Below are positions 1 to 6,280 of a stretch of 9,508 bases of DNA, one piece after another. Within the stretch, counting starts at the first letter, position 1. Each line of letters begins with the position of its first letter. Under the pieces are notes generated by a model. The model had not been told where the DNA came from, did not search any database, and worked only from the letters and a program-made list of their open reading frames with translations. Origin of the DNA: Chloroflexota bacterium (GTDB taxonomy: Bacteria; Chloroflexota; UBA6077; CF-72); assembly GCA_019247135.1 (NCBI GenBank), contig JAFAPL010000853.1:1-9508 (forward strand), in the 5' to 3' direction. A program made the position numbers and the translations under genes.

Positions 1-170
1 GTCTCGCGCCGCGTCGACTCGCCTGGGCGCGCCCCGAGCCGCGTGCGGCCGAGTGGCGGCACGCCGCCGCGCCCGACTGGGCCGAGCTCGAGATCGAGCT
101 GGGCTGGAACGGCCCGCAGACGGATACCGTCCGTTCCCCGGCGAGCTCGCACCCGGAGGCTCGCCCGTGA
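1..170 (+). CDS. C-terminal end of a short T4SS-associated protein, possibly PrgI-like (partial)
   Basis: An open frame enters from the left edge (codons from base 3) and ends at the TGA at 168-170, giving the last 55 residues. The piece is rich in Trp, Arg, Pro and Glu (for example RRLAWARPEP and PDWAELEIELGWNGP), has no membrane segment and has no recognisable catalytic motif. Its stop overlaps the GTG start of the VirB4-like gene in the four bases GTGA, a typical translational-coupling arrangement that supports both the frame and the VirB4 start. In Gram-positive-type conjugative elements the gene directly before VirB4 often encodes a small PrgI-family membrane protein, and the tail here could be one. 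That identity rests on position rather than on a domain I can see. The body of the gene lies outside the window. Confidence 0.5.
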   Translation, partial: LAPRRLAWARPEPRAAEWRHAAAPDWAELEIELGWNGPQTDTVRSPASSHPEARP

Positions 171-1903
171 ATCCGGCTTCAGTTCAACTGCGCCTGGATC
201 TGGACTCGGTCGCCCACGACGTGGCCCGCTTCGGCTCAGGCGCGCGCGCTCATCAGCTGGCGGTCCTCGATGTCACCGGCGCCGACCAGTCGCTGGCGAG
301 CGCAGATGACGCGCAGCAGGAGGAGCTGCTGGCCGGCCTCGCCCAGTTCCTCAACGCCCAGCTCAGCGAGTTGCAGGTACTGGTGCGGGCCGAGCCGGTC
401 GACCTCAGCGACCACCTGGAGCGCATCCACCAGCAGGCGCTCGGGCTGCCCGAGGCGCTGGCCCGCCTGGCTTACGACTACGTTGCATTCGTCCGCACCC
501 TGGCCCACCAGCGGACGTTGCTCGAGCGCGGCTGCTACGTCATCTTGCCAGTGCCCGACCAGGCGCCGCGCGCCGGCGGACTCGACGCCCTGCGCTGCCG
601 ACTCCGGCGCACCGCGCCGGCCGACGACCCGCTGGTCGAGGCGGACCTGGCGCGACAACTGGTGGCGCGCTGCGACCAGGTCACGCGCGACCTGGCCCGC
701 TCGGGGCTACTGACCCGACGCCTGAGCGGCCTGGGGTACGCCCAACTGGCCCACCGCTGCTGGGCGCCCGAGCAGGCGCGTACCCAGCGCTTCCAACGCG
801 AGATCAACGATTACACCACCCTGGTCGTCGGCGCCGACCGCCCACGCCGCCCAGCGGCACCGGTCGCCGCGGTGCGGCCGGCGGAGACGCGCAGCCCCGA
901 GCCGCGGCGCGGCCTGTCCCGCGACGAGCACCTGCTGGCGCTGGGCGGCCGCACCCTGGCGGACCTGGTGGCACCGAGCGCGGTGGAGGTGGGCCAGGAC
1001 CACTTGCGGCTCGACGGGCAGTACGCGCGCGTGCTCGCCCTGACTGCCTACCCGCGCACGGTCATCCCCGGCTGGCTGGCGCCGCTCGTCGAGAGCGATC
1101 TGCCGATTGAACTCAGCGTCCACGTGCGGCCACTCGACCCGGCCGCCATGGTCCGTGCTCTGGCCACCCACGTGGCCCGGCTGCAGGCCTCGCGGCTGGC
1201 CGCGCTGCGCGGCGAGCGGGTCGCCGATCCGGAGCAGGACATCGCCCTCGAGGACGCCGAGCGCCTGCGCGCCCAGCTGCAGCGGGGCGACGAGCGCGTC
1301 TTCTCTGTCAGCCTGTATGTGCTGGTGCGGGCCGCCTCGCCGCGTGCGCTCGACGACCTGACGCGGCGGGTCGAGAACCTGCTCGATGGCATGCTGGCCC
1401 ACTCGCGCCGCCTGCGCTGGCAGCAGGAGCCCGGCTTTCGCAGCTGCCTGCCCGAGGGCCGCGACCAGGTGCTGGTCACTCGCAACCTGGACACCAGCGC
1501 GCTGGCCGCCACCCTGCCGTTCGTGGGCGCTCGCTGTCGATGGAGCGCGGCGTGCTGTACGGCATCTCCGCTCGCACCCAGTCGCCGATCATCGTCGATC
1601 CGTTCGACGACCGCTTCGACAATTACCACCTGGTGGTCGTGGCCCCGACCGGCTCGGGCAAGTCGTACTTCGTCAAACTGGACCTGCTGCGCAGCCTGCT
1701 CGGCGGCACCGACTACCTGGTCATCGACCCCGAGGACGAGTACCACCGCGTCGTCGATGACGTCGGCGGGCAGATGGTCCGCCTGGCACCGTCCTCGCGC
1801 GATCAGATCAACCCACTCGATCTGGTGCTGCCGGATGCGGAGGACGTCGGTGACGCGGCTGGCGCATTGGCCGAGGCGATCACCATCGTGGTCGGCCGGT
1901 TAG
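167..1903 (+). pseudogene. virB4: VirB4/TraC-family conjugation ATPase, 5' part, frameshifted near 1530
   Basis: VirB4 proteins are cytoplasmic or membrane-associated ATPases that power type IV secretion and conjugative pilus assembly. I place the start at GTG 167, with GGAGG at 155-159 seven bases ahead and a 4-bp overlap with the upstream gene; a GTG at 53 would add a basic, uncharacteristic leader. True homology runs from 167 to about 1530 (roughly 455 codons). It covers a VirB4-like N-terminal region that is mostly helical, rich in Leu, Ala and Arg, with no signal peptide. An Arg/Pro-rich stretch at about 834-915 looks like a linker. After VGA at about 1523-1531 the frame turns into Ser/Arg/Trp-rich nonsense up to 1903, while the expected continuation (SLSMERGVLYGI) lies one frame away from base 1531. 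One missing base explains this. It is either a genuine mutation or an assembly error. The remaining ATPase domain is annotated separately. Confidence 0.8.
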
Positions 1904-2328
1904 AGCTGCTTCTGTGCGCCGGCATGGGCCCGAACGGCGCGCCCGGGCTGCTGACGGTGGACGAGCGCGCGGTACTGGACCGGGCGCTGCACCAGACGTA
2001 TGCCGCGGCCGGCATTACCCCGGACACCGCCAGCGACGGCCGCCCGGCGCCGCTGCTCGCCGACCTGCACGCCGTGCTCGCTCAGACCGATGGAGAGCTG
2101 GCTACCCGCCTGGCGCGGAGGCTGGAGCGGCACGCGCGGGCCGGCCTGTTCGCCGGCACCACCAACCTCGCACTCGACCGCTCGCTGGTGGTCTTCCAGA
2201 TCCGCGACCTGCCCCAGGAGCTCTGGCCCCTGGCCATCCACTGGATCGGCGGCCGCATCTGGAACCTGGCCCGCCGCCAGCGCCGGTCGTGCCGGTCGTG
2301 GTCGCGGCGCATGCGCTTGGCGCCGTGA
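1540..2328 (+). pseudogene. virB4: VirB4/TraC-family ATPase, 3' part with Walker A, truncated
   Basis: This is the continuation of the VirB4-like protein in a different frame. Homologous reading can be extended back to about 1531; the ATG at 1540 is probably an internal Met (LSMERGVLYGI) rather than a real start, and I see no convincing ribosome site before it. The Walker A motif APTGSGKSYF is encoded at about 1642-1671. It is followed by the VirB4-typical strand LVIDPEDEYHRVV and then the helical region ending IHWIGGRIWNLARRQR. In the family the next element is a Walker B strand ending in Asp-Glu. Here the frame instead runs into Arg/Ser-rich residues and a stop at 2326-2328. The other frame from 2283 reads PVVPVVVAAHAL, which resembles a Walker B strand without its acidic pair. 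The last C-terminal part of the ATPase is absent. As it stands the gene should not give a working motor. Confidence 0.8.
2283..2300 (+). repeat. Perfect 9-bp tandem duplication CCGGTCGTG x2
   Basis: CCGGTCGTG occurs at 2283-2291 and again at 2292-2300, immediately followed by a third partial GTCG. It sits where the VirB4-like ATPase should encode its Walker B strand and where the homologous frame appears to shift. It looks like a replication-slippage scar; a chance repeat in GC-rich DNA is also possible. Confidence 0.6.
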
Positions 2329-2362
2329 CAGTCTCTGCGGTCGGCACGGAGTCCTCCTCTCT

Positions 2363-2539
2363 GATCAACCAATCGTTTTTACTTTGGGTGGAATTCTCCT
2401 GATTGCGGCCATCGCCAAGCTCAAATACCTCATGGTGTTCGGCGCCCTCGGCGCGGGCATGTTGAGGCTGCGTCAGCTGCTGACGAAGAGACGGCGCACC
2501 ACGGGTAGGCCCATGAGAGCTAAGACCGACCGTCAGTAG
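2363..2539 (+). pseudogene. Possible C-terminal fragment of a small membrane protein
   Basis: In a frame different from the adjoining VirB4-like ATPase fragment, codons from about 2363 to the TAG at 2537-2539 read about 58 residues: a hydrophobic stretch (FTLGGILLIAAIAKLKYLMV, then FGALGAGML) followed by a very basic tail (LTKRRRTTGRPMRAK). This is the pattern of one or two membrane passes ending in a positive cytoplasmic tail. No ATG with a ribosome site begins it: possible starts are TTG 2384 or ATG 2432, both poorly supported, and the frame upstream of 2363 is nonsense. I therefore read it as the 3' remnant of a larger membrane protein left at the junction after the truncated conjugation gene. 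It could also be a tiny real ORF or chance. The local DNA (about 2360-2400) is visibly more AT-rich than the flanks. Family not recognised. Confidence 0.35.
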
Positions 2540-2573
2540 CACGGCCGAGCAGATTGCTAGTCGGTGCTGCAGG

Positions 2574-3035
2574 CTACTTCAGGAGGTGCACGACAGTCGT
2601 CTCGGTGTCGGCCGGATCTGGCGTGGGGTCTCCATAGATCTCCCACGCCTGGCCCGCGGACTCCCTCGTATTTGCCACCATCCATTCTTCAATCGCGGTG
2701 TACGCCTCGTTCAGGCGGTTGTACGGTCCGCGATGGACGGCGACGGCAGCTTTGCCCGCTGGCGTTTCGGTTGCGTACACCTCGCCTGTACTTTCAAATG
2801 TGCGCGTGACCTCGACGCCGAAGTCGCACACCATCGGCGTGCCCGGCTGCTTCGGGTGGTGGTAGAGGAAGATGTTGTGGCCGTCTGTCCACAGCCCAGG
2901 CTCGCTGCGGATGAACTCCCAGACCTTGCCCAGCGCGGGTTCCCACGCCGCGCCGACGGCCCCTGGCGCGACCTCGCGCCGTACCGCGGCCAGCTTGCGG
3001 GGCCTAAGCGTCTGTATGTTGACGGCGATAGGCAT
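2574..3035 (-). CDS. GyrI-like small-molecule-binding domain protein
   Basis: This 153-residue protein spans the length of a single GyrI-like (AraC effector-binding, SHV/Rob C-terminal-like) domain with nothing added. Recognisable marks are the strand-plus-turn HRGPYNRLNEAY at about residues 101-112, the helix IEEWMVANTR at about 115-124, and the closing motif WEIYGDPTPDP at about 131-141 followed by TETTVVHLL. The conserved Glu of WEIYGDP (E132) is the acidic residue that in this fold lies in the ligand pocket. No helix-turn-helix is attached, so it is not itself a DNA-binding regulator. Stand-alone members bind or hydrolyse small hydrophobic compounds or inhibit gyrase; which applies here is unknown. 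The start ATG has only a weak purine stretch (CGAGAA) directly before it. It lies downstream of the dehydrogenase on the same strand after a 79-bp gap. Confidence in the family is high; function is unassigned. Confidence 0.85.
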   Translation of the reverse strand: MPIAVNIQTLRPRKLAAVRREVAPGAVGAAWEPALGKVWEFIRSEPGLWTDGHNIFLYHHPKQPGTPMVCDFGVEVTRTFESTGEVYATETPAGKAAVAVHRGPYNRLNEAYTAIEEWMVANTRESAGQAWEIYGDPTPDPADTETTVVHLLK

Positions 3036-3094
3036 TTCTCGATCGTAAACGAACCCACCGAGGCCCGCGCACGCGGATAGATCTGACCGACGAC

Positions 3095-3108
3095 CGGGTC
3101 GGGACCCG
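3095..3108. repeat. Short inverted repeat between the two minus-strand genes
   Basis: CGGGTC at 3095-3100 and GACCCG at 3103-3108 are perfect inverted copies separated by GG. As RNA this would form a 5-bp stem with a 4-base loop. The only T-run (TTT) follows on the + strand, where no gene ends, and on the - strand no U-tract follows. It is therefore not a convincing intrinsic terminator for the dehydrogenase gene that ends at 3115, and its role is unknown. Confidence 0.3.
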
Positions 3109-3114
3109 TTTAGT

Positions 3115-4122
3115 TCACATCACGAAAACGCACTTACCAGTTTCACCCTTGTCGAATTCCTGAAAGCCTACAACGGCCTGGTCGAGCCGAAAGCGGTGTG
3201 TGATCAGGCCTTCGAGCGGCACCTGGCGGTCGACGATGAAGCGAGCGCACTCCTCCAAGCCGACGCTGCTGAAGGTCCAGGAGCCGTACAAGGTCAGATG
3301 CCTGTGGATGATGTCGGGGCTCGGCTCCAACTGGACCGTGCCTCCCTCTCCTACAAAGCACGCCCTTCCGAATACGCGGGCACTTCGGACGGTCTGGGCC
3401 CGAGCGGTTGCATTGCCCGTGCAATCAAGAGTGGCCTGGGCGCCTTCACCTTGCGTGAGCTGCCGCACCGCTTCAACGGGGTCGCGCTCGCTCGGGTTGA
3501 CAATCACGTCGGCGCCTAGCCGGCGTGCATGCTCCACGCGGGCCGGAGTGACGTCGATAGCGACTACCCGCGCCCCCATGGCTTTGCCCAGCAACGTGGC
3601 GCTCAGGCCAACCGGCCCCTGGCCATAGATGGCCAGCGTGTCGCGGCCCGAGACGTCCAGCTTCTTCAACGCCATGTACGCGGTCCCGGTTCCACAGGCG
3701 ATCGCCGCCCCGGCGTCGAATGAGAGTTCGTCCGGCAAGCACACGAGTGTCCGTGCGGGGACCGTCACGAAATCGGCATTGCCACCGTTGGCGCCGAAGC
3801 CGTAGGTCTTGTGGCCACGGACGCACAGTTGGTCGTACCCGATACGGCAGTACTTGCAGTGACCACAACCCGAGTAGTGGTGGATGATGACTCGGTCCCC
3901 AACCGCGGCCCCGATGACGCCGGGCCCGAGCGCTGCCACTTCGCCGCACGGCTCGTGGCCGCTTATGGTCGCCTGGGCGCGGTCCATCCGATACGGATGC
4001 AGATCACTGCCACACAAGCCCGAGGCGCGCATCTTGACTACGACCTCATCGGGGCCCGGGACTGGATCGGGAAACTCGCGCAGGTCCACCTGCCGATTAC
4101 CAGTGAATACCAGACCTCGCAT
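3115..4122 (-). CDS. Zinc-dependent medium-chain alcohol/threonine dehydrogenase-like protein
   Basis: A 335-residue cytosolic oxidoreductase of the zinc-containing medium-chain dehydrogenase superfamily, full length for the family. The GroES-like N-terminal domain carries the catalytic zinc motif with C37 (GLCGSDLH), H56-E57 (GHEPCGEV) and probably C143 in ACGTGTAY. The structural zinc site is C86, C89, C92 and C100 (GCGHCKYCRIGYDQLC). The Rossmann fold has GQGPVG at 167-172 and an acidic residue ending the second strand (VVAIDVT, D190), which favours NAD over NADP. The C-terminal part returns to the catalytic domain (LITHRFRLDQAVVGFQEF). The start ATG has GGAG seven bases upstream. Overall it resembles threonine 3-dehydrogenase and sorbitol dehydrogenase relatives, but the substrate cannot be fixed. 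It is transcribed divergently from the importer operon, which might mean linked use of an imported compound; this is only a suggestion. Confidence 0.9.
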   Translation of the reverse strand: MRGLVFTGNRQVDLREFPDPVPGPDEVVVKMRASGLCGSDLHPYRMDRAQATISGHEPCGEVAALGPGVIGAAVGDRVIIHHYSGCGHCKYCRIGYDQLCVRGHKTYGFGANGGNADFVTVPARTLVCLPDELSFDAGAAIACGTGTAYMALKKLDVSGRDTLAIYGQGPVGLSATLLGKAMGARVVAIDVTPARVEHARRLGADVIVNPSERDPVEAVRQLTQGEGAQATLDCTGNATARAQTVRSARVFGRACFVGEGGTVQLEPSPDIIHRHLTLYGSWTFSSVGLEECARFIVDRQVPLEGLITHRFRLDQAVVGFQEFDKGETGKCVFVM

Positions 4123-4316
4123 TACTGCACTCCAGCCACAGTCGCCAGCATACGCGTCACCTCTTGCCGCAACCAGGGAGTGGCCGGTGGCCGGAATGCC
4201 GCTCCAGAGACTTGACGGCGAACAGCGGCAAGTGGGCAGAATGGAGAAGAGGGATCAAGCAATCCCACACTGATTCGGGTACACAGCGAAGGGGCATTTT
4301 CAGGCGGGCGGTTCTG
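4123..4316. promoter_or_regulatory. Divergent promoter region between the dehydrogenase and the ABC importer operon
   Basis: This 194-bp gap holds no gene and separates a leftward from a rightward transcription unit, so both promoters should lie here. For the rightward operon a weak sigma70-like pair is visible: TTGACG at 4212-4217 and CAGAAT at 4237-4242, with a 19-base spacer that is longer than ideal. For the leftward gene only TATGCT (reverse strand, about 4147-4152) resembles a -10, without a matching -35 at normal distance. TGGCCGG is directly repeated at about 4181-4193. I see no riboswitch fold and no clear operator palindrome. The presence of promoters is inferred from gene orientation; the exact boxes are tentative. 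Confidence 0.4.
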
Positions 4317-5321
4317 ATGCGACGCGACTACGTGGTCCGACGGCTGGTCCAGTTTGTAGTCGTGCTCTGGGGCGCAGCGACGCTCAATTTTCTGCTGCCG
4401 CGCATGGCGCCGGGCAACCCCGTCCGAGAGCGTCTCCTGAATGCCCTTGCCACTGGTGGCCTGCAGCAGCAGGGGACCGAGCAGATGGTCCAGGCCTACA
4501 ACACGCAGTTCGGCCTGGATAAGCCACTTTGGGAGCAGTACCTGCTCTATCTATGGAACCTTACCCACTTCAACTTCGGCTACTCGATCACTGAGTATCC
4601 CGCTCAGGTGTTGCCCTTGATCATGGGCGCGCTGCCATGGACCATCGGGTTGCTCCTGACGGCCACGCTGCTGTCGTTTGCGCTCGGCACGCTCCTGGGA
4701 GCGATCATCGCGTGGCCCACCTCGGGGCGTTTCTCCCAGCAGCTCGTGATACCCATGATGGGCTTGTCTGCGATCCCGTACTACTTGCTGGGCCTCATTC
4801 TCGTCTACGTGTTCGGCGTGCTGATTCCGATCTTTCCGCTGTCCGGCGGGTACTCGGTGGGGGCGATTCCGAGGTTGACCTGGCCGTTCGTCGCGGACGT
4901 GGTCGCTCACGCAACGTTGCCCGCGCTGTCAATCGTCCTCGCGGCGATCGGGTTCTCAGCACTGGGCATGCGCGGCATGATGGTCACCACGCGCGGTGAG
5001 GACTACATGAGCTTCGCCGAAGCAAAGGGGCTTCCGAACCGCCAGATTTTTCTCGCGTATGGCATTCGAAACGCGATCCTGCCTCAGGTAACCGCGTTTG
5101 CGCTGAGTCTCGGGCACATTGTCTCGGGCTCGGTGATCGTGGAAGTGGTATTCGGCTACCCGGGCATCGGATCCTTGCTGTTGATGGCGATCAACGGGCT
5201 GGATTACTTCCTGATCTACGGGATTGTCTTCATGACGGTCCTCGCGATCGCGGTCGCAACCATGATCGTCGATCTGACGTATCCGCTGCTGGACCCGCGC
5301 ATCTCGTACCGCAGGACGTAA
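4317..5321 (+). CDS. ABC transporter permease, DppB-like (peptide/nickel class)
   Basis: One of two inner-membrane permeases of a peptide/nickel/opine-type ABC importer. I start it at ATG 4317 (MRRDYVVRRLVQF), giving 334 residues, the usual length of DppB/OppB proteins; the open frame reaches back to 4164 but that extension is hydrophilic and lacks family character. GGCGGGCGG lies just upstream and is the only ribosome-site candidate. A first membrane segment at about residues 10-28 is followed by the family-typical motif LPRMAPGNP. Then comes an external loop of about 75 residues (GLDKPLWEQYLLYLWNL) and five further membrane segments. The cytoplasmic EAA loop that docks the ATPase is seen at about 225-245 (YMSFAEAKGLPNRQIF), followed by the family-typical RNAILPQVT and VVFGYPGIGSLL. 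It is the first gene of the operon, 18 bp before the second permease. Nothing appears broken. Substrate unknown. Confidence 0.93.
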   Translation: MRRDYVVRRLVQFVVVLWGAATLNFLLPRMAPGNPVRERLLNALATGGLQQQGTEQMVQAYNTQFGLDKPLWEQYLLYLWNLTHFNFGYSITEYPAQVLPLIMGALPWTIGLLLTATLLSFALGTLLGAIIAWPTSGRFSQQLVIPMMGLSAIPYYLLGLILVYVFGVLIPIFPLSGGYSVGAIPRLTWPFVADVVAHATLPALSIVLAAIGFSALGMRGMMVTTRGEDYMSFAEAKGLPNRQIFLAYGIRNAILPQVTAFALSLGHIVSGSVIVEVVFGYPGIGSLLLMAINGLDYFLIYGIVFMTVLAIAVATMIVDLTYPLLDPRISYRRT

Positions 5322-5339
5322 ATCAACGAATGTAGGCCA

Positions 5340-6251
5340 ATGGGTACTGCAACTGTCGCCGTCGCCGCACCGGGGCCCCTGATTGGCCGGCCGCGGACGC
5401 GTGCCGAGAGGACAGTAGCTTACTGCCGCAGAAATCCGCGCCTTGTAGTCGGGGCCCTCATGGTTCTGGCGCTCATCCTGATCGGCATCGTTGGCCCGCT
5501 GTTTGTCTCGACGGCCCAGGCGCAGCCCATGAGCACCACCCCGGACCGGACTCCGGCTCTGGATCACCCGCTCGGTACTGACGACCAGGGCCGCGACCTG
5601 CTCGCGGTCCTGGTCGTCGGGTTACCCCTGACCATGCGCATTGGCTTTCTGGCAGGCGGAGTTGGTCTCGGCACGGGTATGGTGCTGGGCCTGTTGGCAG
5701 GCTACCGAGGTGGCATGGTCGACGCGGTCATTCGAACCGTCGTGGATATCCTCCTGACGGTCCCCGGGCTGCTGGTCCTCGTCATGGTCGCGGCATCAAT
5801 CAAGGCCTTCATCAGCGTGAACGTCATGGCTCTTGTGATCGCGTCGCTGGCCTGGATGTATCCCACTCGAACCGTTCGTTCTCAGGTCCTATCGTTGCGC
5901 GAGCGCGGCTACGTGCAAATGGCCAGGTTGTCCAACATGAGCACTCTCGAGATCATCGTCCGCGAGCTGGTGCCCAACCTCATTCCGTACCTGGCTGCCA
6001 GCTTCGTCAGCGCGACGGCGGCGGCGGTGCTCGCGTCGATCGGCCTGGAGGCTCTGGGACTCGGACCACAGAACGACCCGACCATTGGCATGACTATCTA
6101 CTGGGCCATTTATTTCAATGCAATCGTCCGCGGCATCTGGTGGTGGTGGATCCCCCCGATCGTCGTGGTGGTGCTCCTTTTTCTGGGCCTGTTCCTGGTC
6201 ACGTCGGGCCTCGACGAGATCGCCAATCCGCGCCTGCGGCGCCAGGTGTGA
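5340..6251 (+). CDS. ABC transporter permease, DppC-like (peptide/nickel class)
   Basis: The second permease of the importer, 303 residues, which pairs with the DppB-like protein to form the membrane channel. The N-terminus is cytoplasmic (arginine-rich RTRAERTVAYCRRNP) and leads into a first membrane segment at about 38-58 (LVVGALMVLALILIGIVG). The family motif HPLGTDDQGRDLLAVLVVG at about 75-93 follows, typical of DppC/OppC. The EAA loop is at about 185-205 (LRERGYVQMARLSNMSTLEI), followed by RELVPNLIPYL and the conserved IGLEALGLG. The protein ends with a hydrophobic segment and LDEIANPRLRRQV, matching the usual DppC C-terminus. The ATG at 5340 lies 18 bp after the previous stop with only a weak AGG before it. 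Complete, with no sign of damage. Confidence 0.93.
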   Translation: MGTATVAVAAPGPLIGRPRTRAERTVAYCRRNPRLVVGALMVLALILIGIVGPLFVSTAQAQPMSTTPDRTPALDHPLGTDDQGRDLLAVLVVGLPLTMRIGFLAGGVGLGTGMVLGLLAGYRGGMVDAVIRTVVDILLTVPGLLVLVMVAASIKAFISVNVMALVIASLAWMYPTRTVRSQVLSLRERGYVQMARLSNMSTLEIIVRELVPNLIPYLAASFVSATAAAVLASIGLEALGLGPQNDPTIGMTIYWAIYFNAIVRGIWWWWIPPIVVVVLLFLGLFLVTSGLDEIANPRLRRQV

Positions 6252-6280
6252 GCAGTCAAGACGAATGGGGGGTTAGAACA

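Noticed and set aside
1520..1540. Programmed -1 ribosomal frameshift in VirB4
   Set aside because: No slippery heptamer and no obvious downstream stem or pseudoknot; VirB4 genes are not known to use this.
236..1746. Long minus-strand open frames opposite the VirB4-like gene
   Set aside because: They are antisense shadows produced by high GC content; the plus strand carries the recognisable VirB4 sequence and the minus translations show no family motifs.
1531..1903. Continuation of the first VirB4 frame as a genuine C-terminus
   Set aside because: It is Ser/Arg/Trp-rich, and the same bases encode Walker A and other VirB4 motifs in the neighbouring frame.
3091..3112. Hairpin CGGGTC/GACCCG as an intrinsic terminator
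   Set aside because: The stem is short with a tight loop, and the T-run is on the wrong side for the only gene that ends here.
6140..6280. Earlier start for the substrate-binding protein
   Set aside because: It overlaps the permease gene and would bury the signal peptide; ATG 6281 has a spaced G-rich ribosome site and a clear lipoprotein signal.
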